A stretch of 53,831 nucleotides of DNA from Prevotella sp. (GTDB lineage Bacteria; Bacteroidota; Bacteroidia; Bacteroidales; Bacteroidaceae). The stretch lies in NCBI GenBank assembly GCA_017467535.1, contig JAFUST010000071.1, positions 1 to 53,831 of the forward strand. Direction: 5' to 3'. Numbering within the stretch: position 1 is the first letter of the stretch; every line of letters begins with the position of its first letter. Below are positions 17,566-27,228 of this stretch, piece after piece. A program made the translations under genes and the position numbers. The notes under the pieces are model-generated. The model had not been told where the DNA came from, made no database searches, and saw only the letters and a program-made list of their open reading frames with translations.

Positions 17566-20500
17566 TTCACTTCGACGATTTGATTGCTATATACAAACCA
17601 GAGATAGCCTTTCACGTCGTGATGGCCCATCTCGCGGAGTAATTCCATGTATTCGTTCACTTGGTCGTGGTACTCCTGACGTTCGTGGCCGAACTTGAAG
17701 TCGATGACGATGGTTTGGCGACCATCGGTGATGACGCGGTCAGGGCGACGTTCCACACCGCTTGGCAGCAGGATGGTGCACTCGTTGTAGAGTCGCCAGT
17801 GAGGTGAAAACCATTCGGCCACGCGGGGCGAGGCAATGCGCTTGCGAATCATCTCCTCCAGACGCTGACGTGTCAGACGGTCGTCGTAGAGGATGCCCTC
17901 CTGCTCCAGTTGGCTGAGTGCCAGATTGATGTCATCGATCGTGCGGATGCCAGCAAAGACGCTGTGCAGCACGTTGCCCAGTTGCACATAGTGGTTCTGT
18001 TGTGCCTGTTCGTCATCGTTGATGGTGGCAAATTCGCGGCTCTTGTTGCTCTGCTTGAAGGTGAACTTCGGCTCGAAGGTCTCGATGCTGACGGGGATGA
18101 TGGTGCTGGGACGCAGGAAGGGGTTATCCGAGGAAACCGGGTTTTCCGGAGGTTCTTGATTATCAGAGTTTTCCGGGATAGGTATGGAGGCGCCGAAAGC
18201 GAAAACCAGCGGTTGGTCGGCCTCTTGTTCGCCGCTGAGTGTGGCTCCTTCCAGTTCGATGGCGGGCAGCACTTGCTCGATGAGGGCCGAGCGCGACGAC
18301 TTGGCGGCTCGTTTGCCGATGACGAAGAGATTGCGGGCAGCACGCGTGAAAGCCACGTAGAGCAGGTTGAGGTTGTCCACCACGTTCTGCTGGTGTTCCT
18401 CGTCGTAGTCCTTTTCGTAGATGGTGCCCTTCATGCCCTTCTGACTGTAGTCGACAGGGACGAGTGGTAGTCGGCTGAAAGGCTCCTCCTGAGGACTGCA
18501 CCAGAGTATATCGGAGAACTCCAACCGCCAGTCGCAGAAGGGGATGATTACGTTGTCGAACTCCAGACCCTTCGACTTGTGGATGCTAATGATGCGTACG
18601 CCGTCTACATCGGGGCACTGGATGGTCTTGCTGCAGAGCGAGGCATCCCACTCTTTCAGGAAGTCGAAGGCATCAGCCGTATGTTCGCTGGCGTAATTGG
18701 CCACCTGGTCGTAGAAGGCGCACAGATATCCGCTCTGGTCTTCCATACGGTTGAGGGCGAAGAGGGCATAAAGCCGTTCGGTAAGTTCGTAAAGTGGCTG
18801 TCTCAGTAGTTCTTCGCGATGCTCAGCATATTCAGCGGGCAGCGTGCCCTTGATGTCGCCGGAGTAGGCCTTGGCCAGATAGGCGCGGGAAATCATGTCG
18901 TCGGGATGAACCAGGAAGCGCAAGGCCTGGATGATGATCTGTACGGCAGGCGAGGCATCCAGCCGGAAGGCCTCATCGCTGATGACGCTCAGCGTCGGGC
19001 GTTGCTGCATCAGGTAGTTGGCAATAAGGGGGATGTTGGCATTGCTGCGCACCAGTATGGCTATGCTGCGGGCCGTCATGCCCTGATCCAGCAGATGGTC
19101 TATGTGGCTGACCATCAGGTCGAGTGTGGCCTGCTGATAGTCGGCTGAAGGGAGCAGACGGATGTCCACCGTTCCTTCTGGCTGACGTTTGGCGGGCCAC
19201 CGCTGGCACACGTCGTCGTAGGCGCTGACTTCCTCCACTCTGGCCGCCTCGGTGAAGAAGGCATTGTTGAAGCGGATGATGTTCTGTTGCGAACGGTAGT
19301 TGGTGTCTAGGGGCTTAACTTCAATGCGTTGGTCGGCATGACTGAACTGCCCGCTGATGTTGGCCAGCAGACGCCAGTCGCCGCTTCGCCAGCGGTAGAT
19401 GCTCTGCTTCACGTCGCCCACGATGAGGTTCGATGTGTTCTCGTGGCTCATGGCCTCCATGAGTAGCACCTTGAAGTTCTGCCACTGCACGGTGGACGTG
19501 TCCTGAAACTCGTCTATCATGATGTGCTCCAGCCGGGTGCCTATCTTCTCGAAGATGAAGGGTGAGTCGCTGCCGTCTATCAGGTCTGACAGCAGTTGCT
19601 GTGTGTCGGAGAGCAGGAAGCGGTTGCCCTCTTCGTTCAGTTGGCGCACTTTGGTTTCGATGCTGTCTAGCAGCCGCAGTTGGCTCAGGTGTCGCAGGGT
19701 GAGCGTGGCCGACTGGTAGAGGCGCCACTGGCGTGGCTGCTCGTTGACGGCATAGCGCAGCAGGCTGTCCAGTTCGCTCTCTGCCAGCGCGTGTATCATC
19801 TCTGCCCTGGGGCTCGACTTGGCATACCACTTCGAGGGATTGCCTACGGCATCGAGCACGGTCTTTGTCAGGACGCTCTCGTCGAATTGTCCGCGCTGCA
19901 TCTTGATGAAGATGGAGCACACGCCGCGGCTCTTGTTGGCGAAGTCGTCGACGCTGAGCCCTTCGGCACTGATGGCATCGAAGAACGACTCAGCTATCTG
20001 CATCATGCGCTGGCGGGCCTGTTCGCGCTTTTCGCATAGCAAGGCCGTGTAGTTGTTGAAGAAGTCCTTCTCGTGGGCGATGACTTTTAGTCGGCGGCTC
20101 TCTCGCTTGTAGAAGTCGCGGAAGATGGTCAGCCCGAAGCGCTTGATCTGTCCGATGACGTTCCACGAACGGTCGTCGCTGATGGTGTCCATGATATACT
20201 TCAGCAGCCATTGTAGCAGCAGGTCGGTGGCCGAGAGGCTGTCAATGAGTTGATCTACGGCTTGCTCTTCCACCTGCTGGTCGTTCAGTCCGATGCGCAG
20301 ATTGGCCGTCAGTTCCAGTTCGCGCGCCAGGTTTCGCAGCACGCTCTGGAAGAACGAGTCGATGGTCTCCACGCGGAAATAACTGTAGTTGTGCAGCAGC
20401 AGATGGAGGGCGATACCAGCCTGATGTGATGCCTGTTCAGGCGTGATGTCCAGGTCTTGGCATACCTTTTCCATATACGACTTTGAGCCATTCAGTCCTC

Positions 20501-20690
20501 GCCAGATGCCGTAGAGTTGGCTCAGTATGCGCTGCTTCATTTCGGCCGTGGCCTTATTGGTGAAAGTGACGGCCAGGGTCTGGCGGAAAGCCAGGGGATC
20601 CTGTACCAGTAACTTGATGTATTCGACGGCCAAGGTGAATGTCTTGCCACTGCCGGCACTGGCCTTGTAGACAATGAGTGGTTTTACCAT
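17562..20690 (-). CDS. addA: AddA-like UvrD-type helicase/nuclease
   Basis: 1042 residues. The superfamily 1 helicase P-loop is ASAGSGKT (10-17), motif II is MIDEFQDTS, further motifs include VGDVKQSIYRWRSGD and IHKSKGLEFDNVI, and a RecB-type nuclease at the C-terminus has RRPDRVITDG and IVIDFKFGHERQEY. With AddB it unwinds and degrades double-strand ends to load recombinase. Between helicase and nuclease lies a linker (about 835-870) with repeated PEN and SDN motifs and AT-richer codons. The start overlaps the DUF5686 gene by 7 nt. Confidence 0.92.
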   Translation of the reverse strand: MVKPLIVYKASAGSGKTFTLAVEYIKLLVQDPLAFRQTLAVTFTNKATAEMKQRILSQLYGIWRGLNGSKSYMEKVCQDLDITPEQASHQAGIALHLLLHNYSYFRVETIDSFFQSVLRNLARELELTANLRIGLNDQQVEEQAVDQLIDSLSATDLLLQWLLKYIMDTISDDRSWNVIGQIKRFGLTIFRDFYKRESRRLKVIAHEKDFFNNYTALLCEKREQARQRMMQIAESFFDAISAEGLSVDDFANKSRGVCSIFIKMQRGQFDESVLTKTVLDAVGNPSKWYAKSSPRAEMIHALAESELDSLLRYAVNEQPRQWRLYQSATLTLRHLSQLRLLDSIETKVRQLNEEGNRFLLSDTQQLLSDLIDGSDSPFIFEKIGTRLEHIMIDEFQDTSTVQWQNFKVLLMEAMSHENTSNLIVGDVKQSIYRWRSGDWRLLANISGQFSHADQRIEVKPLDTNYRSQQNIIRFNNAFFTEAARVEEVSAYDDVCQRWPAKRQPEGTVDIRLLPSADYQQATLDLMVSHIDHLLDQGMTARSIAILVRSNANIPLIANYLMQQRPTLSVISDEAFRLDASPAVQIIIQALRFLVHPDDMISRAYLAKAYSGDIKGTLPAEYAEHREELLRQPLYELTERLYALFALNRMEDQSGYLCAFYDQVANYASEHTADAFDFLKEWDASLCSKTIQCPDVDGVRIISIHKSKGLEFDNVIIPFCDWRLEFSDILWCSPQEEPFSRLPLVPVDYSQKGMKGTIYEKDYDEEHQQNVVDNLNLLYVAFTRAARNLFVIGKRAAKSSRSALIEQVLPAIELEGATLSGEQEADQPLVFAFGASIPIPENSDNQEPPENPVSSDNPFLRPSTIIPVSIETFEPKFTFKQSNKSREFATINDDEQAQQNHYVQLGNVLHSVFAGIRTIDDINLALSQLEQEGILYDDRLTRQRLEEMIRKRIASPRVAEWFSPHWRLYNECTILLPSGVERRPDRVITDGRQTIVIDFKFGHERQEYHDQVNEYMELLREMGHHDVKGYLWFVYSNQIVEVK

Positions 20691-22768
20691 CTTCTGAATA
20701 ATTCAAAAGTGAACTTACATCCCATGCGTTGGTATTCCAGGTTGAGGAAACTGGCAAATAGGCCCATCGAGAAGTAGCGGCAGGTGAAGCCGTAGCCCAC
20801 CTCGGAGTAGATGCGGCTATGGGCTATCGAGAGGCCGTTCCAGTAGGCCCGTTCGCGCTCCACGTAGCGGCCCACGAGGGGAATCATCGACACGCCCAGT
20901 AGGGGCGACTCGTAGGATATGTTGCTGCGCAGGTAGTAGTCGGAGGCGTTATACATGCTGGATCCCAGCAATTGAAAATTGCCCGACCAGTCGTCGTCCC
21001 AGCCCTCGGGCAGGTTGTTGTCGCGGAAGTTGGCAAAGTCCATGAAGTAGTTGCGCTCCTTCTTTGTGTAGAAGCCGCAGCCGAAGCGCAGGTTCAGTTG
21101 TTGCAAGTGGGTCATGTAGTGCTTGTAAGACATATCGGCCTCCCATCGCTCGTAAGCCAGGTCGCTGAACTTGGTCTTCAGGCCCCGCTCGTAGTCGACG
21201 GAGAAGATGGGGGCCGTCTTCCACGGTCGCACCTTGACGCCCACGAGGGGTGCCAGCGAGTTGTAGAGGGTTGGCTTACCGAAGAGCCTCATGTACTCAG
21301 CGTTGACAGCCTTGCGGTGGTGGTAGATGAAGCCTGCCTCGAGGGTTAGCCAGGGTTTGAGGGCTACGGTGTTGCGGATGGAAAAGTGGGTGTCGCTGAA
21401 GAGGTCGAGGTCTTTCTCCTCCAGCCCTGCCGCGTCGCCCTGCTCCTGCCTGATCTCGTTGAGCACGACATTGTTGCCTATGCGGTTGTCCTTCTGCAGT
21501 TTAGCGTAGACGCGTCCGTTGTTCTGGCGGCCATAAGTGTACTGCAGGGGCAGGGTGTAGTAAAATTCGCGCAACTTGAAGTTGTAGCCCAGTTGCGGCT
21601 CGAACGACAGGTAGCGGTCGGGGGTGAACCTATAGCGTGCGCCCATCTTCATGCGGTAGGCAAATCCCTTCCTGGCGCTGTAACTGATGTAGTGGGGATT
21701 CAGCAGGGGGAAGAGTTTCAGTTCGGCCTTGTCGCTGCGGGTGCTGATGCTGCGTATGAGGTTCTGTCCGATGAGGTCCCAGCCGATCTCCTCCCAGTAG
21801 TTGTGCTTCTTCTTTTTCTTCTTCTCCGGCTCTGCGGCCACGCTTTCTTTCTCAGCCCGTCCCTCTGCTGTCAGCAGGCTGTCGGCAGTGGCCTCTGCCT
21901 GGGTCATGCTGGGCGCTGGATGGCGGCGGTCGTACTCGTCGTAGATGGCCTGTTCGGCAGCCGACAAGGCGATGGGGCGCACGGAGTCTATCATTTGTCG
22001 GTCGCCCTTTACCCGGAGCGTGTCGGGCAGCGTGATAGGGCAGTCGTAGAGGGCTTCGAAGTGCGAGGATATGTCGTTGCCCATGAACTTGAACTGTATG
22101 TCCGTCTGCACGAATCGCGGCAGCAGGGCGCGGGCTCCGTAGCGGCCTTGCATGGTGAGCGTCTTGAAGCGGATCATGTCAAACTCGCCGTTCAGTTCGG
22201 CCTGCTCGATGCGGCCCGTGCGGTATTCCACCAATGCCTGGCCGGTCACCAACTGCGTGTTTGGCCAGAAGCGCGGACGGAAATTGATGCGCACGAAGCG
22301 GTTGTCCAGGCGGTAGATGTTGTAGTGGTAGTAGTGTCTGTTCTCGCGGTTGAAGGGTGACAGCACGTGGTCGTTGTAGAGCGTCACGTTGTAGAGGTCG
22401 GGCGTGAGAAACTCAAACAGCGTGGGCATCGTGCGGCGGTTGTGGGGGATGGTGGTGTAGTACACCTGTCGGTTGTTCTCGTAGTCGTCCACATCGCGGA
22501 AGGTTACGCGGCTGTACTGCTCGCTTACGAAGTTGCGCTCGCCGTTGGCGATGGCATGGCCGTAGGGGATGGCCCATAGCGCCACGTTGCGCTGATTGGT
22601 CTGGTAGAGGAATTTCACGTAGAGGTTGGTGGAGAAGCCGTTCACGTTGTGGGTGAAGTTGCGCTGGTATGTAAACACGCGACTGAGCACCAGCGAGTCG
22701 AGATTCTCACCGTTGACTGGTAGGACGAAGGCCAGCAGAATGGTCAGGATTAGTAGCACGTGTTTCAT
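20684..22768 (-). CDS. DUF5686-family outer-membrane beta-barrel protein
   Basis: 694 residues. A signal peptide (MKHVLLILTILLAFVLPVNG) is followed by an N-terminal globular region, a low-complexity stretch with a KKKKKKHNYW run near residue 325, and a C-terminal half of amphipathic beta strands rich in Tyr and Arg. It ends KFTFELFRRW, a typical outer-membrane barrel terminus. This matches the Bacteroidota DUF5686 family, whose members often carry a carboxypeptidase-like domain; that domain is absent or reduced here. Function unknown. First gene of the addA-addB unit. Nothing points to a shared role with recombination. Confidence 0.85.
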   Translation of the reverse strand: MKHVLLILTILLAFVLPVNGENLDSLVLSRVFTYQRNFTHNVNGFSTNLYVKFLYQTNQRNVALWAIPYGHAIANGERNFVSEQYSRVTFRDVDDYENNRQVYYTTIPHNRRTMPTLFEFLTPDLYNVTLYNDHVLSPFNRENRHYYHYNIYRLDNRFVRINFRPRFWPNTQLVTGQALVEYRTGRIEQAELNGEFDMIRFKTLTMQGRYGARALLPRFVQTDIQFKFMGNDISSHFEALYDCPITLPDTLRVKGDRQMIDSVRPIALSAAEQAIYDEYDRRHPAPSMTQAEATADSLLTAEGRAEKESVAAEPEKKKKKKHNYWEEIGWDLIGQNLIRSISTRSDKAELKLFPLLNPHYISYSARKGFAYRMKMGARYRFTPDRYLSFEPQLGYNFKLREFYYTLPLQYTYGRQNNGRVYAKLQKDNRIGNNVVLNEIRQEQGDAAGLEEKDLDLFSDTHFSIRNTVALKPWLTLEAGFIYHHRKAVNAEYMRLFGKPTLYNSLAPLVGVKVRPWKTAPIFSVDYERGLKTKFSDLAYERWEADMSYKHYMTHLQQLNLRFGCGFYTKKERNYFMDFANFRDNNLPEGWDDDWSGNFQLLGSSMYNASDYYLRSNISYESPLLGVSMIPLVGRYVERERAYWNGLSIAHSRIYSEVGYGFTCRYFSMGLFASFLNLEYQRMGCKFTFELFRRW

Positions 22769-22776
22769 TGTAGGTA

Positions 22777-22784
22777 CAAAGGTA
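22777..22784 (-). promoter_or_regulatory. Promoter -7 box of DUF5686-addA-addB
   Basis: Minus strand TACCTTTG, an exact TAnnTTTG match, 9 nt upstream of the ATG; the leader would be nearly absent, so the mRNA may be leaderless or the true start slightly downstream. Confidence 0.55.
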
Positions 22785-22802
22785 CGGATAATTTTTCAAT
22801 CC

Positions 22803-22860
22803 ACCTAATAAAAAACAAAAAAATCGGCAAAAAAGCCCGAGTGGTTCTTTTGTCGATTTT
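22803..22860 (-). terminator. rpoD terminator
   Basis: Read on the minus strand: AAAATCGACAAAAG, a loop of about 11 nt, CTTTTTTGCCGATTTT and a T-rich tail. The stem has one A-C mismatch and a bulge. It begins 24 nt past the sigma factor stop. Confidence 0.7.
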
Positions 22861-22883
22861 ACCTTGTGCGGTTGCTGCCGCCC

Positions 22884-23756
22884 TTATCCCAGATATTTCA
22901 TCAGGATGCGAGCATTGCCCGAATCGCGCAGTTTTGCGATGCTCTTCTCGCGAATCTGACGGACGCGCTCACGCGTCAGCCCCAGTTCGTCGCCTATCTC
23001 CTCCAGACCTTTCTCGTGGCAGCCAATGCCGAAACACTCGCGGATGATGATAATCTCGCGGTCCTTCAGAACCTTCGACAGCACTGAGTTCAACTCCTGG
23101 GCCATCGACTCGTGGTCAACGTACCGGTCGGTGCGCGAGTCGTCGCCAGAGGCCATCACGTCTAGCATGCAGTTGTCCTCGCCGTCCTGGAACGGAGCGT
23201 CTATCGACACGTGGTGGCTGTCGGCCTGCATCGACTGGCCTATCTTCTCTTCATCCAGGTCGGTCATCTCGGCCAACTCGGCCACCGATGGATGGCGCTG
23301 GTTCTCTTGCTCGAAGCGGTTGATCTCATGGTTAATTTTATTCAGCGAGCCCACCTGGTTCAGTGGCAGGCGCACTATGCGGCTCTGCTCGGCAATGGCC
23401 TGCAAAATGCTCTGGCGAATCCACCATACAGCGTAGGATATGAATTTGAAGCCGCGGGTCTCGTCGAACTTCTGTGCGGCCTTGATCAGGCCGATATTAC
23501 CTTCGTCGATCAGGTCGGTCAGCGTCAGGCCCTGGTGCTGATACTGCTTGGCTACCGACACCACAAAGCGCAGGTTAGCCGTCACCAGTTTGTCCTTGGC
23601 GCGCTCGCCCTCAAGTCCGCCCTTGCGAATCTTCTGTGCCAACTCTATCTCCTCGTCAATGCTGATGAGGGGAGCACGACCTATCTCCACCAGATACTTA
23701 TCCAGTGCTTCGCTCGAACGGTTCGTGATACTCTTCTGAATCTTTAATTGTCTCAT
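22884..23756 (-). CDS. rpoD: Primary RNA polymerase sigma factor (RpoD/SigA, Bacteroidota type)
   Basis: 290 residues. It directs RNA polymerase to the TAnnTTTG/TTTG promoters seen throughout this window. Region 1.2 starts about residue 17 (SEALDKYLVEIGRAPLIS). Region 2 has LVTANLRFVVSVAKQY, DLIDEGNIGLIKAAQKFD and the promoter-melting FKFISYAVWWIRQSI. Region 4 has the helix-turn-helix GLTRERVRQIREKSIAKL. Region 1.1 and the long non-conserved region are missing, as is normal for the housekeeping sigma factor of this phylum. Monocistronic, with its own promoter and terminator. Confidence 0.97.
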   Translation of the reverse strand: MRQLKIQKSITNRSSEALDKYLVEIGRAPLISIDEEIELAQKIRKGGLEGERAKDKLVTANLRFVVSVAKQYQHQGLTLTDLIDEGNIGLIKAAQKFDETRGFKFISYAVWWIRQSILQAIAEQSRIVRLPLNQVGSLNKINHEINRFEQENQRHPSVAELAEMTDLDEEKIGQSMQADSHHVSIDAPFQDGEDNCMLDVMASGDDSRTDRYVDHESMAQELNSVLSKVLKDREIIIIRECFGIGCHEKGLEEIGDELGLTRERVRQIREKSIAKLRDSGNARILMKYLG

Positions 23757-23833
23757 CTCCTAATACCCTTAGATTTTCGTTATAACTGCCTGATAATTAG
23801 GCTTCTACGTGTACACTCTTTTGTTTTGCGGTG

Positions 23834-23841
23834 CAAAGTTA
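23834..23841 (-). promoter_or_regulatory. rpoD promoter -7 box
   Basis: Minus strand TAACTTTG followed by GCACCGC, 78 nt upstream of the ATG. The -33 region is poor. The remaining gap 23757-23977 shows no other feature. Confidence 0.6.
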
Positions 23842-23977
23842 CGAAAAATATCGATACGTTGTTCTCGAAATTGAATATTTTTGTGTTAAAAAAACGAAAC
23901 ACCACAGAGGGCAGTTCTTCTATTGCATAGTTTGCCTGTATCCGATTTGTCTTGTGAAAATATCTAAAGAATGATGC

Positions 23978-25300
23978 TCACGCGTCGTGCTGCCACTCTA
24001 TCAGCAGGGTGCGCTTAGTGGTGGGCGTGAGGCAGAATGGCGCGGCCGTGCGGTGGCCCACGAGCCACAGGATGCGGCCGTCGGCATCGCAGAGGACCAG
24101 TGTGCGCCGTTTCTCGAAGATTGTCAGGTGGCGGTCGGTCAGGTAGTCGCTCACCAAGCGGGTGCCTGTCATACCATAGGGCTGGAAACGGTCGCCTTGC
24201 TGCGTGGGGCGCAGGGTCAGGGGAAAGCGCACGGTGGAGGCATCAAGGCTAGCCACGCAGGGGCGCTTGTCCAGATGCTGTCCATCCAGTAGACGTAAGC
24301 GCAGTTTTGCGTCGTCATCATAGATATAGGTGCCCGTCTCAGGCAAGCGTAGGGTGGGGCGGTTTGTCCGCTTTTCTTCCACCACCAGGCATCCTCGGCT
24401 GATGGTCATCTGGTGCGTCTCAGATTGCCATTCGGCACCTGCCTGTGGAGCGGCCAGCATGTCGGCTACCTGCTCAATGACGGCAGGCGGAAAGCCCCTC
24501 GGGCTTAGCCATGCAAAGAGGATGCTCTCGGGCGACGGCTCTTGCATAAGTCGATTTATTTCGATGGAGTCGGCCAAAATGAGACGGTCGAGACTCTGCT
24601 GGATGGCATCGTCGTAAACGCGCGAGGCCTCTTGCAGCCGTCGGACGGTGGTCAGAATGTTGTCTGTAGCGCCGGCGTTGATCTCGTGCAGGAGTGGCAC
24701 GAGGTGCAGCCGAATCTTGTTGCGCACCACATTGTCCTTCAGATTTGAGGAGTCAGTCACGTAATCCTGTCCTATTTCTTTCAGCCAATATAGAATGTTT
24801 CTTCTGTTGACACATAGCAGCGGACGCAGCACATTTCCGTTGCGTGGCTTGATGCCCGTTAGGCCATGGATGCCCGTGCCTCGCAGTAGGTTCATCAGAA
24901 CGGTCTCCACGGTGTCATCCTCATGGTGGGCCACACAGATTCCCTGGGCCCCCGTGTCCTGTCGTAGTTGTTCGAAATAACGATAGCGCAGTTCGCGTGC
25001 AGCCATTTCAATACTTACTTGATGCAGCGATGCGTAAGTGGCTGTGTCAAAGTGAATCAGGTGTAGTTCAATGGAGTGCTGCTTGCAGAGCGCTTTCACG
25101 AAGTCCTCATCTCGATTGCTTTCTTCGCCACGCAGGTGGAAGTTGCAGTGGACGGCCTCCACCTGATAGCCCAACAAGAGCAGTACACGTAGCAGGCAGA
25201 CACTGTCAGCACCCCCGCTGAGTGCCACCAGATAGCGTCCGTCATTCGTCAGCAGTTCATGCTGCTTAATATACTCCTTTATGGTGTCAATAAATCCCAC
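23978..25300 (-). CDS. tilS: tRNA(Ile)-lysidine synthase
   Basis: 440 residues. It modifies C34 of the CAU-anticodon tRNA-Ile to lysidine using ATP and lysine, so that the tRNA reads AUA. The PP-loop SGGADS is at 28-33, followed by HCNFHLRGEES, AHHEDDTVETVLMNLLRGTG and the C-terminal TilS substrate-binding domain (GDRFQPYGMTGTRLVSDYL). Last gene of an exonuclease-rlmI-tilS unit; gap to rlmI 27 nt. Confidence 0.95.
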   Translation of the reverse strand: MGFIDTIKEYIKQHELLTNDGRYLVALSGGADSVCLLRVLLLLGYQVEAVHCNFHLRGEESNRDEDFVKALCKQHSIELHLIHFDTATYASLHQVSIEMAARELRYRYFEQLRQDTGAQGICVAHHEDDTVETVLMNLLRGTGIHGLTGIKPRNGNVLRPLLCVNRRNILYWLKEIGQDYVTDSSNLKDNVVRNKIRLHLVPLLHEINAGATDNILTTVRRLQEASRVYDDAIQQSLDRLILADSIEINRLMQEPSPESILFAWLSPRGFPPAVIEQVADMLAAPQAGAEWQSETHQMTISRGCLVVEEKRTNRPTLRLPETGTYIYDDDAKLRLRLLDGQHLDKRPCVASLDASTVRFPLTLRPTQQGDRFQPYGMTGTRLVSDYLTDRHLTIFEKRRTLVLCDADGRILWLVGHRTAAPFCLTPTTKRTLLIEWQHDA

Positions 25301-25327
25301 CCGTGTAAAAAATTATCAATTATCCAT

Positions 25328-26497
25328 TTACTCAACATAGAGTACCAACCCCTTTAGGTATTCGCCCTCAGGATGGTAGATATTGATGGGGTGGTCGGCG
25401 GGTTGGTGCAACTGGTGTAGGATGCGCACTTTGCGCTTAGCCAAAGCGGCTGCCGTGAAGACGGCGTTGCGGAAGTTGTCCTTCGTGACCACCTGCGAGC
25501 AGGAGAAGGTGAAAAGCACGCCACCGCGTCCAATCTTCTCGAAGGCCTTCTGGTTCAGTCGGGTGTAGCCCTTCAGCGCGTTGTGCAGCGCTCCGCGGTG
25601 CTTAGCAAAGGCCGGTGGGTCGAGTATGATGAGGTCGTAGCCCTCGCCGCGTGTTTCCAGAAATTTGAAAGCGTCATCGCAAAATGCCTCGTGGCGCTGG
25701 TCGTCAGGGAAGTTGAGGGTCACGTTGCGCTTGGTCAGTTCGATGGCCTTGGCCGAACTGTCCACAGAGTGTACCAACTCCGCCCCGCCCCGCATGGCAT
25801 AGAACGAAAAGCCGCCCGTGTAGCAGAACATATTGAGCACGCGGCGGCCCTTGGCGTAGCGTTCCAGCAGGGCGCGGTTTTCGCGCTGGTCGACGAAGAA
25901 GCCCGTCTTCTGGCCTCTGAGCCAGTCGACGTAGAAGCGTAGACCGTTCTCAATGGCCGTGTTGTCGTTGCTGCCGCCCAAAAGAAAACCGTTCTCAGGG
26001 TCCATGAACGAGAGTGTGGTTTCGCTCTTGTAGTAGATATGGGATATGCGGCCCTGCATGACCTTTTCGAGTGCCTTTGCTATCTGGTGACGAGCCAGGT
26101 GCATGCCGATGCTGTGAGCCTGCATGACGGCCGTCTGTCCGTAGACGTCGATGATCAGTCCTGGCAGCAGGTCGCCCTCGCCGTGTACCAGTCGGTAGGC
26201 GGTGGTGTCAGGGCGGTCGGCCAGTCCTATGCTTAGGCGCAGGTCAAGTGCCGACTGGAGGCGTGACTGCCAGTAGGCATCGTCTATTTCCACATCGTTG
26301 AATGTGAGCACGCGCACAGCAATGGAGCCCTGCTGCCAGTGGCCCACAGCGATGAAGTCGCCCCTTTCTGTCAGCACGCGTACCACCTCGCCCTCCTTCA
26401 GTTCGCTGTCAGCACGCAGTATGGCACCAGAGAATATCCAGGGGTGGAAGCGCAGTAGGCTATCCTCCTTACCTCGTTTCAGATAAATCCGTTTCAT
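25328..26497 (-). CDS. rlmI: 23S rRNA (cytosine-C5) methyltransferase RlmI-like
   Basis: 389 residues. An N-terminal PUA domain (1-80; FHPWIFSGAI) is followed by an EEHEA-like middle domain and a Rossmann methyltransferase: FVDQRENR, LNMFCYTGGFSFYAMRGGA for SAM binding, and the catalytic motifs LDPPAF and FSCSQ, where the Cys attacks cytosine C6. By homology it methylates 23S rRNA C1962 (E. coli numbering). Its N-terminal codons overlap the exonuclease gene by 29 nt in a different frame. Confidence 0.93.
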   Translation of the reverse strand: MKRIYLKRGKEDSLLRFHPWIFSGAILRADSELKEGEVVRVLTERGDFIAVGHWQQGSIAVRVLTFNDVEIDDAYWQSRLQSALDLRLSIGLADRPDTTAYRLVHGEGDLLPGLIIDVYGQTAVMQAHSIGMHLARHQIAKALEKVMQGRISHIYYKSETTLSFMDPENGFLLGGSNDNTAIENGLRFYVDWLRGQKTGFFVDQRENRALLERYAKGRRVLNMFCYTGGFSFYAMRGGAELVHSVDSSAKAIELTKRNVTLNFPDDQRHEAFCDDAFKFLETRGEGYDLIILDPPAFAKHRGALHNALKGYTRLNQKAFEKIGRGGVLFTFSCSQVVTKDNFRNAVFTAAALAKRKVRILHQLHQPADHPINIYHPEGEYLKGLVLYVE

Positions 26498-27122
26498 CGT
26501 GGTCGGTTTCTGTTTCTATGAGTTGATAGTCGTTGTTTTCCTTCAGTCGGATGAGTTCCTTGTAGAGTTGGATGCAGGCCCAGGCATCGGTGGCGGCATA
26601 GCGTTTCTGGCGGTCGGAGAGGATGTCGGCCTCCCAGTTGCTCAGTTGTTGGCGCTTACTGATCTTGCGCCCGAAGAGGTTGGCGTAGAGTTTCTGCAAA
26701 CTGAGGTCTTCGATGCCCACCTCACGTACGTGATCTTGTATGTCGACGAAGCGGCCCGTCTCGAAAGCACCCAGCCGATGCAGCGAGTTCAGGTCATCGT
26801 GCCACGAGAGTCCCACCTTCAGCACCTTCTGGTCTTCCAGCAGTTCCTTCAGCGCTGGTGTCAGGCCCGTGTGGTTCAGGCGGAAGAGGAAGCAGGTGTC
26901 CTCTGTTGACACCTGCAGCAGGGCTACCTTGTGCTGCTGTCCCTTCTTGAATGAGGGGCGCGTCTCGGTGTCCAGTCCCAGAATCTTCTGCGACAGCAGG
27001 TAGCGCACGGCCCGCTCTGTCTCGCCGGGGGTCAGGATGACGATGATCCTGCCCTGAAATTCTTCGACAGGTAGGGTGGAGATGAGCGCCTTTTCGTATT
27101 TATTGTAGATGATTTTAGTCAT
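26469..27122 (-). CDS. DEDD-type 3'-5' exonuclease (RNase D-like)
   Basis: 217 residues from MTKIIYNKY. The frame extends 10 codons further, but the -7 box at 27142-27149 overlaps that region, so 27122 is the start. It has a single DEDD exonuclease fold: GLDTETRPSF (Asp51, Glu53), LSWHDDLNSLHRLG and YAATDAWA with the DEDDy Tyr/Asp. There is no HRDC or polymerase domain. It probably trims structured RNA or DNA 3' ends; the substrate cannot be told from sequence. First in the unit with rlmI and tilS, both RNA-modification genes, which favours an RNA substrate. Confidence 0.9.
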   Translation of the reverse strand: MTKIIYNKYEKALISTLPVEEFQGRIIVILTPGETERAVRYLLSQKILGLDTETRPSFKKGQQHKVALLQVSTEDTCFLFRLNHTGLTPALKELLEDQKVLKVGLSWHDDLNSLHRLGAFETGRFVDIQDHVREVGIEDLSLQKLYANLFGRKISKRQQLSNWEADILSDRQKRYAATDAWACIQLYKELIRLKENNDYQLIETETDHDETDLSETR

Positions 27123-27141
27123 ATAATTCGTTTTCGAGGTG

Positions 27142-27149
27142 CAAAAATA
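27142..27149 (-). promoter_or_regulatory. Promoter -7 box of exonuclease-rlmI-tilS
   Basis: Minus strand TATTTTTG, an exact TAnnTTTG match, 19 nt upstream of the chosen ATG; divergent from the ftsK promoter 50 nt away. Confidence 0.6.
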
Positions 27150-27192
27150 CAAAAAAAATGTGATTTTATGCCGATAACTGATTTTTTTCCGC

Positions 27193-27200
27193 TACTTTTG
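27193..27200 (+). promoter_or_regulatory. ftsK promoter -7 box
   Basis: TACTTTTG, an exact TAnnTTTG match, 28 nt before the ATG. The -33 element is weak (TATG at a 22-nt spacing). Confidence 0.6.
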
Positions 27201-27228
27201 CAGAAGAATTAACGAATGGATACATAAA

